A stretch of 64,000 nucleotides of DNA from Rhodobacteraceae bacterium IMCC1335. GTDB lineage: Bacteria; Pseudomonadota; Alphaproteobacteria; Rhodobacterales; Rhodobacteraceae. The first letter of the stretch is position 1. Every line of letters begins with the position of its first letter. A program made the position numbers and the translations under genes. The notes under the pieces were generated by a model that saw nothing but the letters and a program-made list of their open reading frames with translations, had not been told where the DNA came from and made no database searches. The stretch covers positions 1-64,000 of the forward strand of contig CP046864.1 of assembly GCA_039640495.1 (NCBI GenBank), written 5' to 3'. Shown here piece by piece: positions 30,419-41,005 of this stretch.

Positions 30419-30907
30419 ATGACGCCAGAGCAGATTGCCGCGCTACCTTATCGACGCAATGTCGGGATTATGCTGATCGACAAACGCGGATACGTATTTG
30501 TGGGACAGCGGCGCGATAACCATTCCGATGCTTGGCAAATGCCGCAAGGCGGAATAGATCCAGGAGAAACGCCAGAAGCGGCGGCTTGGCGGGAATTGGA
30601 AGAAGAAACCGGGGTTGCGCCTGCCTGCGCCACGTTAATTGCCGTGTCAAAGGGCTGGGTGAGCTATGACTTGCCTACCGATCTGGTACCCAAACTCTGG
30701 CAAGGCAAATATCGGGGGCAAGAGCAGAAATGGTATCTGATGCGATTTGAGGGCGCGAATCAGGATGTGAATATTCAAACAGAGCATCCCGAATTTTCCG
30801 CATGGGCTTGGATGCGCCCGGCAGATCTGATCGAGAATATTGTGCCGTTTAAACGCTCAGTTTATGACGCCGTTTTAAACGAATTCGCAAATTACTTGCC
30901 CGAATAA
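30419..30907 (+). CDS. rppH: RNA pyrophosphohydrolase RppH (Nudix)
   Basis: Removes pyrophosphate from 5' ends of transcripts, which starts RNase E decay; family members are also annotated as dinucleoside polyphosphate hydrolases. The 162-residue protein carries the complete Nudix box GGIDPGETPEAAAWRELEEE at 44-63. Last gene of the rsfS-rppH series. The 180-base gap to dxs, convergent, contains a weak stem GCCTGC/GCAGGC just after rppH with no T-run. Confidence 0.94.
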   Translation: MTPEQIAALPYRRNVGIMLIDKRGYVFVGQRRDNHSDAWQMPQGGIDPGETPEAAAWRELEEETGVAPACATLIAVSKGWVSYDLPTDLVPKLWQGKYRGQEQKWYLMRFEGANQDVNIQTEHPEFSAWAWMRPADLIENIVPFKRSVYDAVLNEFANYLPE

Positions 30908-31087
30908 GCCACGCCCAAACAGGCCTGCCTTACGGGCGCAGGCTTCATGGCCAAAACTGTAAATCCGGGCGCGCACTTGCTTTCAAATCCTACAAATGAC
31001 GCAGCCCAAATCGCGGGCTTACGCACGCAGCGCGGCGCATGATCCAACTGGGGCGCCGCAAAAATTTTGCCTTGAAAAGAGGTTTTA

Positions 31088-33007
31088 TCAGCTGGCGGAA
31101 AACTGGAGAATATTCTGGGATGGATGCACCAATTCAAAGATGGTTTTGTGAATATCCTGCGCGGTCAAACCAGCATCTTTGTACATTTCTTGCGGCGATC
31201 CGTGGTCAATAAAGCGATCTGGTAAGGTTAAGGTGCGCAATTTCACCCCCTGCTCCAACTGACCTGATTGCGCCAAATAATGCAGCACCATAGCCCCAAA
31301 CCCACCAACCGAGCCCTGCTCAACCGTTACCACCGCCTTATGGTGGCGCATCAATTGCGTGATTAAATCTGTATCAAGCGGCTTGGCAAAGCGCGCATCG
31401 GCAATCGTCACGCGAATACCCTGCTGCGCCAACGTGATTGAGGCTTGCTCAATTTCGTCCAAATGTGCCCCAAAAGAAAGGATGGCGACATCCTCGCCCT
31501 CTTGCACAATACGGCCTTTGCCGATCTCGAGCACGTCGCCGCGCGGGGGCATGGCAACCCCTGTGCCGTTTCCACGCGGATAGCGAAAGGCGATCGGGCC
31601 AGCATCATGCGCCGCTGCCGTGGCCACCATATGCATCAACTCCGCCTCATCCGAGGCAGCCATCACGGTAAACCCCGGCAGATTGCTCAGATAGGCGATA
31701 TCAAACGCCCCCGCATGCGTGGCCCCATCGGCCCCAACCAAACCCGCGCGGTCAATTGCAAAACGTACCGGCAAACCTTGCAGCGCCACATCATGAACCA
31801 CTTGATCATAGCCGCGCTGCAAAAAGGTTGAATAAATCGCACAAAAGGGTTTCAGGCCGCTGGCCGCCATTCCTGCGGCAAATGTCACCCCATGCTGCTC
31901 CGCAATCCCGACGTCAAACACGCGCTTTGGAAAGCGGTCCGCCAAAATATTGAGACCTGTGCCCGATGGCATCGCCGCGGTTACCGCAACAATATTGGGA
32001 TCGCGTGCCGCTTCATCGCACAGCGCTTGCCCGAATACTTTTGTATAAGCCGGCGCGTTGGGTTGCGATTTTGCCTGGGCGCCGGTTGCAACGTTGAATT
32101 TTGATACGCCGTGATATTTATCCGCAGCCTGTTCTGCAGGCGCGTAGCCTTTGCCTTTCACCGTGCATGCATGGATCAACACCGGGCCCGTTGCCCGCGT
32201 GCGCGCCGCGCGCAATATCGGCAACAACTGGTTCATATCATGGCCATCTATCGGGCCAATATACTCAAATCCCAATTCTTCGAACAAAGTGCCAGAGCCG
32301 TGCAAACCTGTTACCAATTGGCGCGCACGCTTAGCGCTGTCGCGCAAGGGTGAGGGCAGGGCCGATTCAAACCCTTCCGCCAGCGCCTTCATTTTCGCCA
32401 AAGGTTCGTTCGAATAAAGCTTAGACAGATAAGAGGACATCGCGCCCACCGGGGGTGCGATCGACATTTCATTATCGTTCAAAATAACAAATAAGCGCCG
32501 GCCTTCGCTGCCAGCGTTGTTTAAGGCTTCATAAGCCATACCCGCGCTGATCGAGCCATCGCCGATCACAGCGATTGCATCCCCCGTCGGGCGCCCCATA
32601 TCGCGCCCCACGGCAAAGCCCAGCGCCGCAGAAATAGAGGTTGAGCTATGCGCAGCGCCAAAGGGATCAAATTCGCTTTCGCTGCGTTTGGTAAAGCCGC
32701 TTAACCCATCTTTTTGCCGCAAACTGCGGATGCGGTCACGCCGGCCCGTAAGAATCTTATGCGGGTAACATTGGTGCCCAACATCCCAGATCAATTTATC
32801 ATGCGGCGTGTTAAACACTGCGTGGATCGCCACACTCAATTCGACAACCCCCAGCGAAGAGCCCAAATGCCCGCCAGTTTCGGACACGGCCGAAACAACC
32901 TCGCTGCGCAACTCATGCGCCAATTGGATAAGTTCTGAATCTTTTAGGCCTTTCAAATCTGCAGGGCCTGCAATTCGCTCGAGCATGGGAAGATCAGAAT
33001 GTTGCAT
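31088..33007 (-). CDS. dxs: 1-deoxy-D-xylulose-5-phosphate synthase
   Basis: Thiamine diphosphate enzyme making the first MEP-pathway intermediate from pyruvate and glyceraldehyde-3-phosphate, feeding both the phytyl/geranylgeranyl tail of bacteriochlorophyll and carotenoids. The 639-residue transketolase-like protein has [14 protein letters not shown] near 75, cofactor motif [18 protein letters not shown] near 150 and [18 protein letters not shown] near 425. It sits directly downstream of the puf operon, separated from pufC by a hairpin array; its ATG has AGGAGG at good spacing. Confidence 0.97.
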   Translation of the reverse strand: MQHSDLPMLERIAGPADLKGLKDSELIQLAHELRSEVVSAVSETGGHLGSSLGVVELSVAIHAVFNTPHDKLIWDVGHQCYPHKILTGRRDRIRSLRQKDGLSGFTKRSESEFDPFGAAHSSTSISAALGFAVGRDMGRPTGDAIAVIGDGSISAGMAYEALNNAGSEGRRLFVILNDNEMSIAPPVGAMSSYLSKLYSNEPLAKMKALAEGFESALPSPLRDSAKRARQLVTGLHGSGTLFEELGFEYIGPIDGHDMNQLLPILRAARTRATGPVLIHACTVKGKGYAPAEQAADKYHGVSKFNVATGAQAKSQPNAPAYTKVFGQALCDEAARDPNIVAVTAAMPSGTGLNILADRFPKRVFDVGIAEQHGVTFAAGMAASGLKPFCAIYSTFLQRGYDQVVHDVALQGLPVRFAIDRAGLVGADGATHAGAFDIAYLSNLPGFTVMAASDEAELMHMVATAAAHDAGPIAFRYPRGNGTGVAMPPRGDVLEIGKGRIVQEGEDVAILSFGAHLDEIEQASITLAQQGIRVTIADARFAKPLDTDLITQLMRHHKAVVTVEQGSVGGFGAMVLHYLAQSGQLEQGVKLRTLTLPDRFIDHGSPQEMYKDAGLTAQDIHKTIFELVHPSQNILQFSAS

Positions 33008-33030
33008 CAGACGCGCCTCCTAAGCGAGGG

Positions 33031-33068
33031 AAAAAGCGTCACATTCAAGGAGACCCTGAATGTGACGC
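33031..33068 (-). terminator. Intrinsic terminator between pufC and dxs
   Basis: On the minus strand a perfect 12-pair stem, GCGTCACATTCA with TGAATGTGACGC, closes a 9-base loop and is followed by TTTTT. It is the last of four stem-loops after pufC and the only one with a T-run, so it should end the puf transcript and leave dxs mainly to a separate or read-through supply. Confidence 0.85.
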
Positions 33069-33097
33069 CAGTCTCCTGTAGCCAACAGGATGGGAAC

Positions 33098-33175
33098 CGG
33101 GGTGTGGAGACCCCGTATTTGACCCACGGGAAAATGGGTCAAATCTGGCGGGGATCAGGGGCGGCATTACCGCCC
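33098..33175 (-). repeat. Three further stem-loops in the puf 3' region
   Basis: Next to pufC lie hairpins with perfect arms: GGGCGG/CCGCCC (33159-33175), ATTTGACCCA/TGGGTCAAAT (33117-33144) and CGGGG/CCCCG (33098-33115). Such structures protect puf mRNA from 3' exonucleases in Rhodobacter; here they would stabilise the LM-C part of the message upstream of the terminator. Confidence 0.7.
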
Positions 33176-33181
33176 GCAATC

Positions 33182-34297
33182 CTATTCGTAAACCGGCGTG
33201 CCCGTGGTCGCGAGCTCGGGCCAGTATTGGATCACATTGGTGCCCTGCAGCGGCTGTTGATAGCCTTTGTGACAGGTTTTACACGCCGCTTTTGGCGCAT
33301 CCCCATGCAAAGGACCAAGGCGGTTCTCAGGATAAGTATCACCCAATGGGATCAGATACTCGGTGTTCATTTCCTGAACCATTCCGATACCCAGCGATTC
33401 TGTGCCCCATTGAGGCGTCACTTGCTCGGGATCATAGAATGCCCGCGTATTGTGGCAGAAGACACAGTTCACACCCAAAGAATTGCTGACATAATTCATC
33501 AGCGCATAGGTGCGTTCTGCATTCTGAATGCCCGCCACATCCGGATCGGTGATGTCTTCATCGGTCCGGCTTTCCAAACTGTGCACCCCAATCACTTCAC
33601 CATCTACCAAATACTTCTCAAGCGCATCAGAGGGCAAAGAGCTGTATTGGCTGAGCGGCGTGACCCGGTTCTGGTTCGACGACCATCCCGCGGTAGACGC
33701 GTTGACCGGCGTCACTTTGAACCAAATGTCGCTGGGCACATTTTGTCCCCGGTGACAGGTCATGCAGGTCACCCCAACCTCTTTATTAGCGTTGACATGA
33801 CCATCCCAGTTTTCATTGATATTCTGGGTCATTTGGATCATCCGGCGGGCCACAACTTTGGTGTAGAGTGTATCTTCACCATAGGTTTCGACATCGCCAT
33901 CCCCGTGACAATAAGCGCAGCCTTCTTCGGGCGCTACCCAGCGGGTCATCGCCGCCATCACCCGGTTGAAGTTATCCTCCGTAACATCACCCAACACTTG
34001 CACGTTTTCATAGATGTCTTTGGCCAGCGCATCGCCAGCCTCGGGGATATAAGGCTCATCCTCGATCAGCTCAGCAATATCAGGATCCGGAATAGCCAGT
34101 TCGGCTTTAAATTCCGGCACTGACATACCCGTACCGCGCGGCCCGGTTTGCAGACTGTCCGTGGCATAGGGTTGCCCCCAGGCCACGATCATGATCGCCA
34201 CAAAAACAGCCCCGCCTACGACGCCAACCAGAATGCCAGGCCCGAACACATCTTTCGGGTTCTCGCGATTCCATTTGTTAAACCAATTCGGAAGCAT
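33182..34297 (-). CDS. pufC: Reaction-centre tetraheme cytochrome c subunit
   Basis: Periplasmic cytochrome that re-reduces the photo-oxidised special pair. The 371-residue protein has an N-terminal membrane anchor (about residues 18-40) and four CxxCH haem motifs: CAYCH near 137, CMTCH near 187, CVFCH near 289 and CKTCH near 345. Last gene of the puf operon, 4 bases after pufM, in the place where Rhodobacter species carry pufX. Together with the cycA cytochrome encoded in this window it completes cyclic electron return. Confidence 0.97.
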   Translation of the reverse strand: MLPNWFNKWNRENPKDVFGPGILVGVVGGAVFVAIMIVAWGQPYATDSLQTGPRGTGMSVPEFKAELAIPDPDIAELIEDEPYIPEAGDALAKDIYENVQVLGDVTEDNFNRVMAAMTRWVAPEEGCAYCHGDGDVETYGEDTLYTKVVARRMIQMTQNINENWDGHVNANKEVGVTCMTCHRGQNVPSDIWFKVTPVNASTAGWSSNQNRVTPLSQYSSLPSDALEKYLVDGEVIGVHSLESRTDEDITDPDVAGIQNAERTYALMNYVSNSLGVNCVFCHNTRAFYDPEQVTPQWGTESLGIGMVQEMNTEYLIPLGDTYPENRLGPLHGDAPKAACKTCHKGYQQPLQGTNVIQYWPELATTGTPVYE

Positions 34298-34301
34298 GCT
34301 A

Positions 34302-35288
34302 TCACTCCTTGCCTATAAAGGCTTCGTATGAGCCATAGCTGTCATAGCCATACGAGCCGTCATACATAGGCGCAAAGTTATGTTCTTGTGCCCAGATGAA
34401 CCAGTTATCGACAACCGTGCCGGTGAGAAGGATCCCAATACCACCCGTGATCGGGGTGAGCACTGCGAACCACCATGCCCAGCGGTGAATACCCTCCATA
34501 GTCGCGTTAAAGCCCATCGTCCAGCGCCAGAAAAGGGCTGCACGCTCAGAGGCGGTGCCGCGATCATAAATCTGCTCAAGTTCGCGATCACCGCCGAAAC
34601 GGGTCACCGCCAGAATGGTCGCCCCATGCATGGCGAACAGCAGAACCGAGCCATAGAGGAAGACAATCGACAGAGCATGGAAGGGGTTATAATAGAGGTT
34701 GCCATAACGAATTGAGAACGCGGTGGTCCAATCGAGATGCGGGAAAATGCCATAAGGCACAGCCTCAGACCAGCTGCCCATCAGGACGGGCCGGAACAAG
34801 CCGAGCACCAAGAACAACCAAATCGCGCTGGCGAAGGCCCAGGCCACATGTTTGCCCATCTTTTGCTCTTGCGCCAAAAGATAGGTCCGCAACCACCAAG
34901 TGCACACCGAGACCAGCAAGAAGAAAGAGGCGATGATATAAAGCCCTCCATCATTCAAGGGTGGCATGCTGAGCCCGTGCTCGGGGCCCGGAGGTTCTAG
35001 CGCCAGCCAGAAACCCTGCCGCAGGAACTCTGGCAAAGACCAGCCCACCTGCGCCAACATGCTGATGCCAACGATAAAGAACCAGGCCAAGCCGGTTGCC
35101 AGACCGATCATACCCGTCCAGCCCAAATAAACTGGGCCAAGCTGTGCGTTTCCGACCCAACCGGCCAGATTGGAAAACCAAGGGGTTCCCATCCGCTCGG
35201 CCGCCATCGTGCCCGCTTCATTATCCAAGCCCATCTCCGCAGGACCGCGAACTTGCACTTGGGTGAATATGTTCTGATATTCAATCAT
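34302..35288 (-). CDS. pufM: Photosynthetic reaction centre M subunit
   Basis: Integral membrane core subunit binding bacteriochlorophyll, bacteriopheophytin, the primary quinone and the non-haem iron. The 328-residue protein has five hydrophobic helices and ligand histidines in [17 protein letters not shown] and [19 protein letters not shown]. The start at 35288 gives the usual [15 protein letters not shown]; an in-frame ATG nine codons upstream would overlap pufL. The C-terminus carries a Tyr/Gly/Ser-rich tail ([20 protein letters not shown]). Confidence 0.97.
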   Translation of the reverse strand: MIEYQNIFTQVQVRGPAEMGLDNEAGTMAAERMGTPWFSNLAGWVGNAQLGPVYLGWTGMIGLATGLAWFFIVGISMLAQVGWSLPEFLRQGFWLALEPPGPEHGLSMPPLNDGGLYIIASFFLLVSVCTWWLRTYLLAQEQKMGKHVAWAFASAIWLFLVLGLFRPVLMGSWSEAVPYGIFPHLDWTTAFSIRYGNLYYNPFHALSIVFLYGSVLLFAMHGATILAVTRFGGDRELEQIYDRGTASERAALFWRWTMGFNATMEGIHRWAWWFAVLTPITGGIGILLTGTVVDNWFIWAQEHNFAPMYDGSYGYDSYGSYEAFIGKE

Positions 35289-35290
35289 GA

Positions 35291-36130
35291 TTACATCCCC
35301 ACCTGTGATGGCCAAATCGGCAATTCAAGCCACCAGTTCCACCATTCAGGCCAGCCTTTTGTCCAGACCGGGCCGGAAATAATGATACAAACGGCGGAAA
35401 AGAAAACCGCGTTAATCGCCAGTAAAAATCCAAGGCGGTGGATCCCCAACGTGCCGATCGAATACCCAATAAGATCGCGAAAGAACGTATCTTCGTGATC
35501 AGGGCCCATCGCTTCTTGGCCTTTTTCGGGATTGGCCGCGCTCAGGATCAAACCGCCATGCAATGCCAACGCCAGCGTGGTGGTAAAGAATAAGGTTACC
35601 GCCAGCATATGGGCTGGATTATAATGGAAGTGTAAATATGCATAACCCGTATTGCTGACCCAATCGAGGTGGCTGAAAATCCCATAGGGAAATCCATGCC
35701 CCCAGGCGCCCATTAATAAGGGCCGAAATACGACCAAAGTCATATAGGCAAGAATTGCAAAGCTAAACGCAAAGGGCACATGATACCCCATGCCGAGCTT
35801 TCGACAAATCTCGACCTCGCGCAGCGCCCAACTGATAAAGGCACAGACTGCACACATTGTGATAATCTGCCACAAGCCGCCCTCAAGCAGCGGGGCCAGA
35901 CCCAATCCATATTTCAAGTCAGGAGGTGCAATATTGATCAACCAAGGGTTAAACGTGCCTTGCTGTGAGGCCCCCCAGAAGATCAGCACGGTTCCCAACA
36001 GGGCAAAAAATGCTGTCGTGACTCCGAAGAAGCCTACATAAAAAGGCCCCACCCAAAAGTCGAACAGATCGCCCCCGATCAACGTCCCTCCTCGGACGCG
36101 ATACTTTCTTTCGAAGCTGAGCAATGCCAT
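35291..36130 (-). CDS. pufL: Photosynthetic reaction centre L subunit
   Basis: Partner of PufM in the reaction-centre core; binds half of the special pair and the secondary quinone. The 279-residue protein starts [20 protein letters not shown], has five membrane helices, and shows ligand histidines in [16 protein letters not shown] near 168-183 and [15 protein letters not shown] near 187-203. It follows pufA after a 150-base intercistronic region with mRNA-stabilising hairpins and precedes pufM by 2 bases. Confidence 0.98.
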   Translation of the reverse strand: MALLSFERKYRVRGGTLIGGDLFDFWVGPFYVGFFGVTTAFFALLGTVLIFWGASQQGTFNPWLINIAPPDLKYGLGLAPLLEGGLWQIITMCAVCAFISWALREVEICRKLGMGYHVPFAFSFAILAYMTLVVFRPLLMGAWGHGFPYGIFSHLDWVSNTGYAYLHFHYNPAHMLAVTLFFTTTLALALHGGLILSAANPEKGQEAMGPDHEDTFFRDLIGYSIGTLGIHRLGFLLAINAVFFSAVCIIISGPVWTKGWPEWWNWWLELPIWPSQVGM

Positions 36131-36280
36131 CTAATATCTCCGCTCTTACCGGCCTTTCGCATCTGCGATGGCCGCCTTCTGTGAATGTGACTAGCCGCGG
36201 CCGATCCCAAAAGGGATCGCCCGCCACTGTCTTTTGTGAAAACTGTCCGATGGCCCTTTTAATAAAGAGCCATCAGCCAA
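36131..36280 (-). repeat. pufA-pufL intercistronic stem-loops
   Basis: Two strong hairpins on the minus-strand message: 36249-36274, with 11-pair arms GATGGCTCTTT/AAAGGGCCATC and a 4-base loop, and 36202-36219, with arms CGATCCC/GGGATCG around TTTT. In Rhodobacter the equivalent structures stop 3'-5' decay and make the pufBA segment far more abundant than pufLM, setting the antenna to reaction-centre ratio. The same role is inferred here. Confidence 0.75.
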
Positions 36281-36436
36281 TTAATTTGCAGCAGCTGCTA
36301 TTTCGAACCAGTTGAAGCCATCCGTGCTGAGCAGCACCAAATGGATCATCGCGGCCAGTAGGAACAGGAAAACACCCTGCGCTACAAAGACACGACGCGG
36401 ATCAAAAACGAGCCAGATTTTGTAAAACTTAGCCAT
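36281..36436 (-). CDS. pufA: Core light-harvesting (LH1) alpha polypeptide
   Basis: Single-helix antenna apoprotein of the LH1 ring. The 51-residue frame reads [20 protein letters not shown], then a hydrophobic helix (about 18-40) containing the bacteriochlorophyll-ligand histidine in [24 protein letters not shown] lies 9 bases before the ATG. It is 13 bases downstream of pufB and upstream of the intercistronic hairpins. Confidence 0.96.
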   Translation of the reverse strand: MAKFYKIWLVFDPRRVFVAQGVFLFLLAAMIHLVLLSTDGFNWFEIAAAAN

Positions 36437-36449
36437 TATTCAATCCTCC

Positions 36450-36599
36450 TCAAAACCACGGAAACACGATGAACGTAGCAATGTGGGCAACCACAGCTAC
36501 GGCAACGAATAACCACATACCACTCAGATATACTGAGTGAAGCTCTTGAGCTTGCTCGTCTGTTAAACCTGTAAACGACAGGTCACTTCTATCAGCCAT
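36450..36599 (-). CDS. pufB: Core light-harvesting (LH1) beta polypeptide
   Basis: Partner of PufA in the LH1 ring. The 49-residue frame reads [20 protein letters not shown], then [20 protein letters not shown] with the ligand histidine just before the end of the helix, and closes with ATFIVFPWF. Hydrophilic cytoplasmic N-terminus and one membrane helix match LH1 beta exactly. Ribosome site GGAGG precedes the ATG. Confidence 0.96.
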   Translation of the reverse strand: MADRSDLSFTGLTDEQAQELHSVYLSGMWLFVAVAVVAHIATFIVFPWF

Positions 36600-36721
36600 G
36601 AACTTTCCTCCGGAATGTTAAGCCGACGCCGCAGTGCCCCTGCGGCCGGGTCCTTTGGGGCTTTCACCCCGCCGGGTCCTGCCCCCTCAAAAGAGGGGTC
36701 AGTTTCGTCTTCCCAACCCTT
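36600..36721 (-). repeat. pufQ-pufB intergenic region with hairpins
   Basis: A GC-rich leader of about 120 bases containing potential stems CCCCTC/GAGGGG around TTTT (near 36685-36700) and GCCGCAG/CTGCGGC around a 5-base loop (near 36622-36642). These lie 5' of pufB and may be processing or stability elements of the pufQ-pufBA transcript. Confidence 0.5.
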
Positions 36722-36943
36722 TCAGGCCGAGAAAATTAGTGGCGTGATCCGATCAGCCTCGGCCCAGGCGCGCGCAAGCGGCCCATGCAGCATCAATGTC
36801 TGTTTGCGGATCACATCCAGCACCCAAGCTGCCGTGGCAAAGGGGATTGCCAAAACAAAAATGAGGCTGAAGTAAATCATGAATTCCGAGCTGCGTCGCG
36901 TGGTGCTGCGCGCTTTGGGAACGTTTGAAGTAAAGTCCGTCAT
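36722..36943 (-). CDS. pufQ: PufQ, bacteriochlorophyll/antenna assembly factor
   Basis: Small membrane protein required for normal bacteriochlorophyll levels in Rhodobacter. The 73-residue sequence has a basic N-terminal region (KARSTTRRSSEF), one hydrophobic helix (about 21-45) and the family-typical ending GPLARAWAEADRITPLIFSA. It lies 13 bases after bchZ, linking the bchCXYZ genes with pufBALMC in one transcription unit. Confidence 0.92.
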   Translation of the reverse strand: MTDFTSNVPKARSTTRRSSEFMIYFSLIFVLAIPFATAAWVLDVIRKQTLMLHGPLARAWAEADRITPLIFSA

Positions 36944-36956
36944 CTGTCGGTCCTTT

Positions 36957-38420
36957 CTAAGTTACAGCCGACCCAGAGGGGTCGAGTGCCAAAACAGTTT
37001 CGATCACAACCCGCTCAGCGCCTTGCGCAAGTGCGGCTTTTTCGGCGGCATCTCGCAATGTTTTTGCCGCGGAAATACGGGTTAAAATCGGGTGTTGCTC
37101 AACGATGCGATCCAGCGCGTTCTGCGCATCTGCATCCCAAGGGAAATCGCGGCGTAAGGTGGTGGGGGTGGCCTCCGCGCTATCCATTTCACTGCCCAGA
37201 GGCAGAATATGAAACAGCGCGTCAAACAACCCGTTGCACACTTCTTGCAGCAAATAGGTCGCACCGGCATAGCCCATCATCGGCGTGCCGGTAGCGCGCC
37301 GGATCGCCGCGCCTGGAAAAGAGGCGGGAATAAAGGCCGGGCTGGGCCCATGGCCGCCTTTTAATTCTGCCAAATACATTTTTTCATTGATGCTGCCCAA
37401 AACAATCAAGGGGCGTTTTTGCGCCATCAACGCGCGCACCTCGTTATTATTGGTCTTGCTGCCCCGCGAGCGGGCCACGGCAAAGGCGCAGGGCAATCCT
37501 AAATCACCCTCTAAATAATTGCGAATTCCGCGTGCATAGGTTTCATTGGCCACGATTGCGAACCCAGCTGTGGCAAAGAAATCCTGCGTCACCGAGCGCC
37601 ATAAATCCCAAACCGGCTTGATCGTGGAATGCTTTTCCTGCTCGATAAACGGCTCGGGATCCAATTCCAAAAGCTCGCCCAATTTGCGCAGGAACAGCGT
37701 GGTGCTTTCTACCCCAATCGGCGCTTGCAAATAGGGCTTCCCAAGCACTTCGCATAAGCCGCGGCCAAATTCGCGATACATACAAATATTCACATCCGCA
37801 TTCACCAAATCGCGCATTTCAGCCACATGCGCGCCAAGCGGCATCACCATATTCACTTCGGCGCCGATACCCTCCGCCAAACGGCGGATCTCGGCCAAAT
37901 CACTTGGCATGTTAAACGTGCCATACATCGGGCCCAAAATATTGATCCGCGGCTTGGCGCCATCTTCGCGCTTTTTCTCACGCGGCATACGGCCTTTGGT
38001 CATGCCAAATTCGGTGAAAATCCATGTCATGGCTCGATCTGCCGCTTCCCATTGATCTTCATCAATTGTACGTGGCAAAAACCGCTGAATATTGGTGCCC
38101 ATTGGGGTGACACCACCGCCGATCATTTCGGCAATTGACCCTGTCACCACCACTGCGGGCAAAGCTGGATCAAGCGTTCCCCAAGCGCGCTTCATCGCAC
38201 CTTCCGTGCCATCGCGGCCCAGTTCTTCTTCGCCCAAACCCGTCACCACGATGGGCAATTCATGCGGCGGCAACGCATCTGTGTAATGCAGCACTGAGGT
38301 CACGGGCAGATTTTCACAGCCCACAGGCCCATCGATCACGCATTGCAGGCCTTTGACGGCGCAAAATGCATAGATTGCGCCCCAATATCCACCCGCTCTG
38401 TCATGATCTTGAATCAGCAT
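36957..38420 (-). CDS. bchZ: Chlorophyllide a reductase subunit BchZ
   Basis: One half of the catalytic, nitrogenase-like component of chlorophyllide a oxidoreductase, which reduces ring B to yield the bacteriochlorin. The 487-residue protein begins [20 protein letters not shown] and contains [18 protein letters not shown] near 35-52 with a cluster cysteine. Starts one base inside the bchY stop (TGATG), so the subunits are coupled. Confidence 0.96.
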   Translation of the reverse strand: MLIQDHDRAGGYWGAIYAFCAVKGLQCVIDGPVGCENLPVTSVLHYTDALPPHELPIVVTGLGEEELGRDGTEGAMKRAWGTLDPALPAVVVTGSIAEMIGGGVTPMGTNIQRFLPRTIDEDQWEAADRAMTWIFTEFGMTKGRMPREKKREDGAKPRINILGPMYGTFNMPSDLAEIRRLAEGIGAEVNMVMPLGAHVAEMRDLVNADVNICMYREFGRGLCEVLGKPYLQAPIGVESTTLFLRKLGELLELDPEPFIEQEKHSTIKPVWDLWRSVTQDFFATAGFAIVANETYARGIRNYLEGDLGLPCAFAVARSRGSKTNNNEVRALMAQKRPLIVLGSINEKMYLAELKGGHGPSPAFIPASFPGAAIRRATGTPMMGYAGATYLLQEVCNGLFDALFHILPLGSEMDSAEATPTTLRRDFPWDADAQNALDRIVEQHPILTRISAAKTLRDAAEKAALAQGAERVVIETVLALDPSGSAVT

Positions 38421-39988
38421 CAGATCATCTCCTGCGCTTTGGCGGCGCGCGCCATTTTATCAAGCTTTTTCTGATGCGCGGCGCGAAAATCGGGGCGCAG
38501 ATTTGGGGCCCCTTCCCAAACGCCCGCGGTATCCCCCGCGCCAACGCCTTCAAAAAAGTCACGCATCTTATCCATACGCGCTTTTCCGGCGATCGCCGCG
38601 TTCACCACTTCTGCCAGCGATCCAGCCCCAGCAGGGCCCATCAAAGGGCGCGCAGAGATCAAATTGGTGAAGTAAAGCCCCGGGATAGCCAGCTCTTTGG
38701 CCTTTTGAACCACCGGGGTGGTGCCGATCGCCAAATTGGGTTGGAACGCCTCCATCGCCGCGCAATCATCTTCCAGCGATGCACGGAATTTTACCTGAAC
38801 CCCTTTTGCCTCAAGCCAAGCCGCATCTTCGGCCGACCACGGCGTTTTGGGGCAAGCGGTGCCGACATATGGAATTTCAGCGCCGCTTTCGATCAACAAG
38901 CGCGCGACCAGCAATTCGCTGCCCTCATAACCCGATAGGGTAATCCGTCCGGTGATTGGCTTGGCGGCAAGCGCGCCTTTGATCGCAGGCAGAAAGGCAT
39001 TTTGGGCCGCGGCCACTTGATCTGCCGCCAGACCAAAAATATCACCAATACCCGCCATCCAAGCCGCTGTGCCATCATAACCCACGGGGGCGCTGCCCAG
39101 AATAGGGCGGCCGGCAGCTTCAAATTCGCGTATCGCCGCGGTGTAAAACGGATGGATCGCCGCAACAGCGCCACAATCCAGCGCCGAATAGAGCTCGCGC
39201 CATTCACGGGTGGGCACCACGGGCCCGGCTGCAAGCCCCATCGGAGCCAGCATCGCACCAATCATCACCGGATCAGCGGGGAACATTTCTCCGAGCAAAC
39301 TCACCGTAGGGCGATCCGATTTGCCACCCAGCGGCGCCGCCACAGGCCCCGCTTCAATTTCTTTGCGCGCATAATTCAACATCGCACCGGCCAAAACGTC
39401 TTTCGCCTCGGCATGCGTTGGGATCCCAAAGCCGGGCACATCGATACCCACGATCCGCACGCCATTTATTTCATCGGGCAACAAGCGCAACGGCACGCCG
39501 CTGGCGGTCGGCACGCAAAGATTTGTGACAACGATTGCATCGTAAAGATCGGGGTCGGCCAATTCATGAACCGAATCGCGGATATCCTCAAACAGCTTGC
39601 CCGTAACCAAGGTTTCCGAATTAAACGGCACATAGCCAACCGAACGTCGCGCCCCATAGAAATGGCTAACAAAGGTCAAGCCATAGACGCAGCAAGCCGA
39701 ACCAGAGAGCACAGTGGCCACGCGGCGCATCCGCAGGCCAACGCGCAAGGAGCCAAAAGCCGGACACATGGATTGCGGTTTATCATGCGGACCTTGGGGA
39801 TAATCCTTGGCGAATTGCGCGAGCAATTCAGAATTCCCCGACAATTTAGCCGCCTTTTTCATTTCAGATCCAGAATGACATCCAAGACCATCAGCTGGCA
39901 TAACAGAGGCTTCAGCCGCCTCATCGCGCAGATGACCTTTGATCACTTCAACCTGTGAAGCCGCATCATATGTGACTTCGTCACTCAT
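38420..39988 (-). CDS. bchY: Chlorophyllide a reductase subunit BchY
   Basis: Second half of the catalytic component with BchZ. The 522-residue sequence shows the cysteine region [16 protein letters not shown] near 74-89 and [20 protein letters not shown] near 95, and the family-specific [20 protein letters not shown] near 208. Located 3 bases after bchX and coupled to bchZ. Confidence 0.96.
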   Translation of the reverse strand: MSDEVTYDAASQVEVIKGHLRDEAAEASVMPADGLGCHSGSEMKKAAKLSGNSELLAQFAKDYPQGPHDKPQSMCPAFGSLRVGLRMRRVATVLSGSACCVYGLTFVSHFYGARRSVGYVPFNSETLVTGKLFEDIRDSVHELADPDLYDAIVVTNLCVPTASGVPLRLLPDEINGVRIVGIDVPGFGIPTHAEAKDVLAGAMLNYARKEIEAGPVAAPLGGKSDRPTVSLLGEMFPADPVMIGAMLAPMGLAAGPVVPTREWRELYSALDCGAVAAIHPFYTAAIREFEAAGRPILGSAPVGYDGTAAWMAGIGDIFGLAADQVAAAQNAFLPAIKGALAAKPITGRITLSGYEGSELLVARLLIESGAEIPYVGTACPKTPWSAEDAAWLEAKGVQVKFRASLEDDCAAMEAFQPNLAIGTTPVVQKAKELAIPGLYFTNLISARPLMGPAGAGSLAEVVNAAIAGKARMDKMRDFFEGVGAGDTAGVWEGAPNLRPDFRAAHQKKLDKMARAAKAQEMI

Positions 39989-39991
39989 CCA

Positions 39992-41005
39992 TCATGCCTC
40001 ATCATAGACAACTTCAAGCGATTCTTTAGGCTCGGCATTTTTACCGCGCATATCGATATCTGTGGCGGGCACCAGAACGTAATCGCCGCCCGTATCCTTG
40101 CTGTCGAACAAGTTCAAAAGCCCATCTTGATCCAACGGGGCAGGGCGTACCGGCGGCGCGATCGAGACGGCATCTGCCAATTCAGCAAACAAGGCGCCCC
40201 ACGGGCTTTGCGCCGTACCAACGATTTGGTAATTGGCGGATTTCTTGCGCAAATCATCATCTTGAGGAATCGCCGCAAGGACCGGAATATCGACTGATTT
40301 GGCAAAGGCAGCGGCTTCACCGGTGCCATCATCCTTGTTAATTACCAAACCGGCCACGCCAACATTACCGCCTAGCTTACGGAAATATTCCACTGCCGAG
40401 CAGACATTATTGGCCACATAAAGCGATTGTAGATCGTTGGATCCAACCAGAATAACTTTTTGTGCCATATCCCGCGCGATTGGCAGACCAAAGCCACCGC
40501 AGACCACATCGCCCAGAAAATCAAGCAGAACATAATCGAAATCCCAATCATGAAAGCCCAGCTTTTCCAGAAGCTCGAAGCCGTGGATAATCCCGCGTCC
40601 ACCGCAACCGCGCCCAACTTCGGGGCCGCCCAACTCCATCGCGAACACCCCGCCACGCTTGAAACAGACATCCCCAATCTGAACTTCTTCCCCGGCCAAT
40701 TTCTTTTTGGTCGATGTTTCAATAATCGTCGGGCAGGCTTTGCCCCCAAAAAGCAGGCTGGTTGTGTCTGATTTGGGATCACAGCCAATCAGCAAAACAC
40801 GTTTGCCCTGCTCGGCCATCATATGGCTGAGATTAGCTAGGGTGAAAGATTTGCCGATGCCACCTTTGCCATAGATCGCGATGATCTGGGTTTTTGATGT
40901 GGGTTCACCCTGCTCTTCAGCAGCTTGCAGATCAGCCAGATCCTCATGCGCCTCTTCACGCAAGCGGCGGTCGAAATCCTTCAGATTTGGTACGTCGTCT
41001 TTCAC
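39992..41005 (-). CDS. bchX: Chlorophyllide a reductase iron protein BchX
   Basis: Nitrogenase NifH-like ATPase that delivers electrons to BchYZ. Walker [16 protein letters not shown] lies near residue 47, and the cysteines that bridge the 4Fe-4S cluster are in [13 protein letters not shown] near 125 and [14 protein letters not shown] near 160. I prefer a GTG start at 41005, which overlaps the bchC stop as GTGA and has AAGGA 5 bases upstream; an ATG at 41020 would add five residues. Confidence 0.95.
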   Translation of the reverse strand: MKDDVPNLKDFDRRLREEAHEDLADLQAAEEQGEPTSKTQIIAIYGKGGIGKSFTLANLSHMMAEQGKRVLLIGCDPKSDTTSLLFGGKACPTIIETSTKKKLAGEEVQIGDVCFKRGGVFAMELGGPEVGRGCGGRGIIHGFELLEKLGFHDWDFDYVLLDFLGDVVCGGFGLPIARDMAQKVILVGSNDLQSLYVANNVCSAVEYFRKLGGNVGVAGLVINKDDGTGEAAAFAKSVDIPVLAAIPQDDDLRKKSANYQIVGTAQSPWGALFAELADAVSIAPPVRPAPLDQDGLLNLFDSKDTGGDYVLVPATDIDMRGKNAEPKESLEVVYDEA

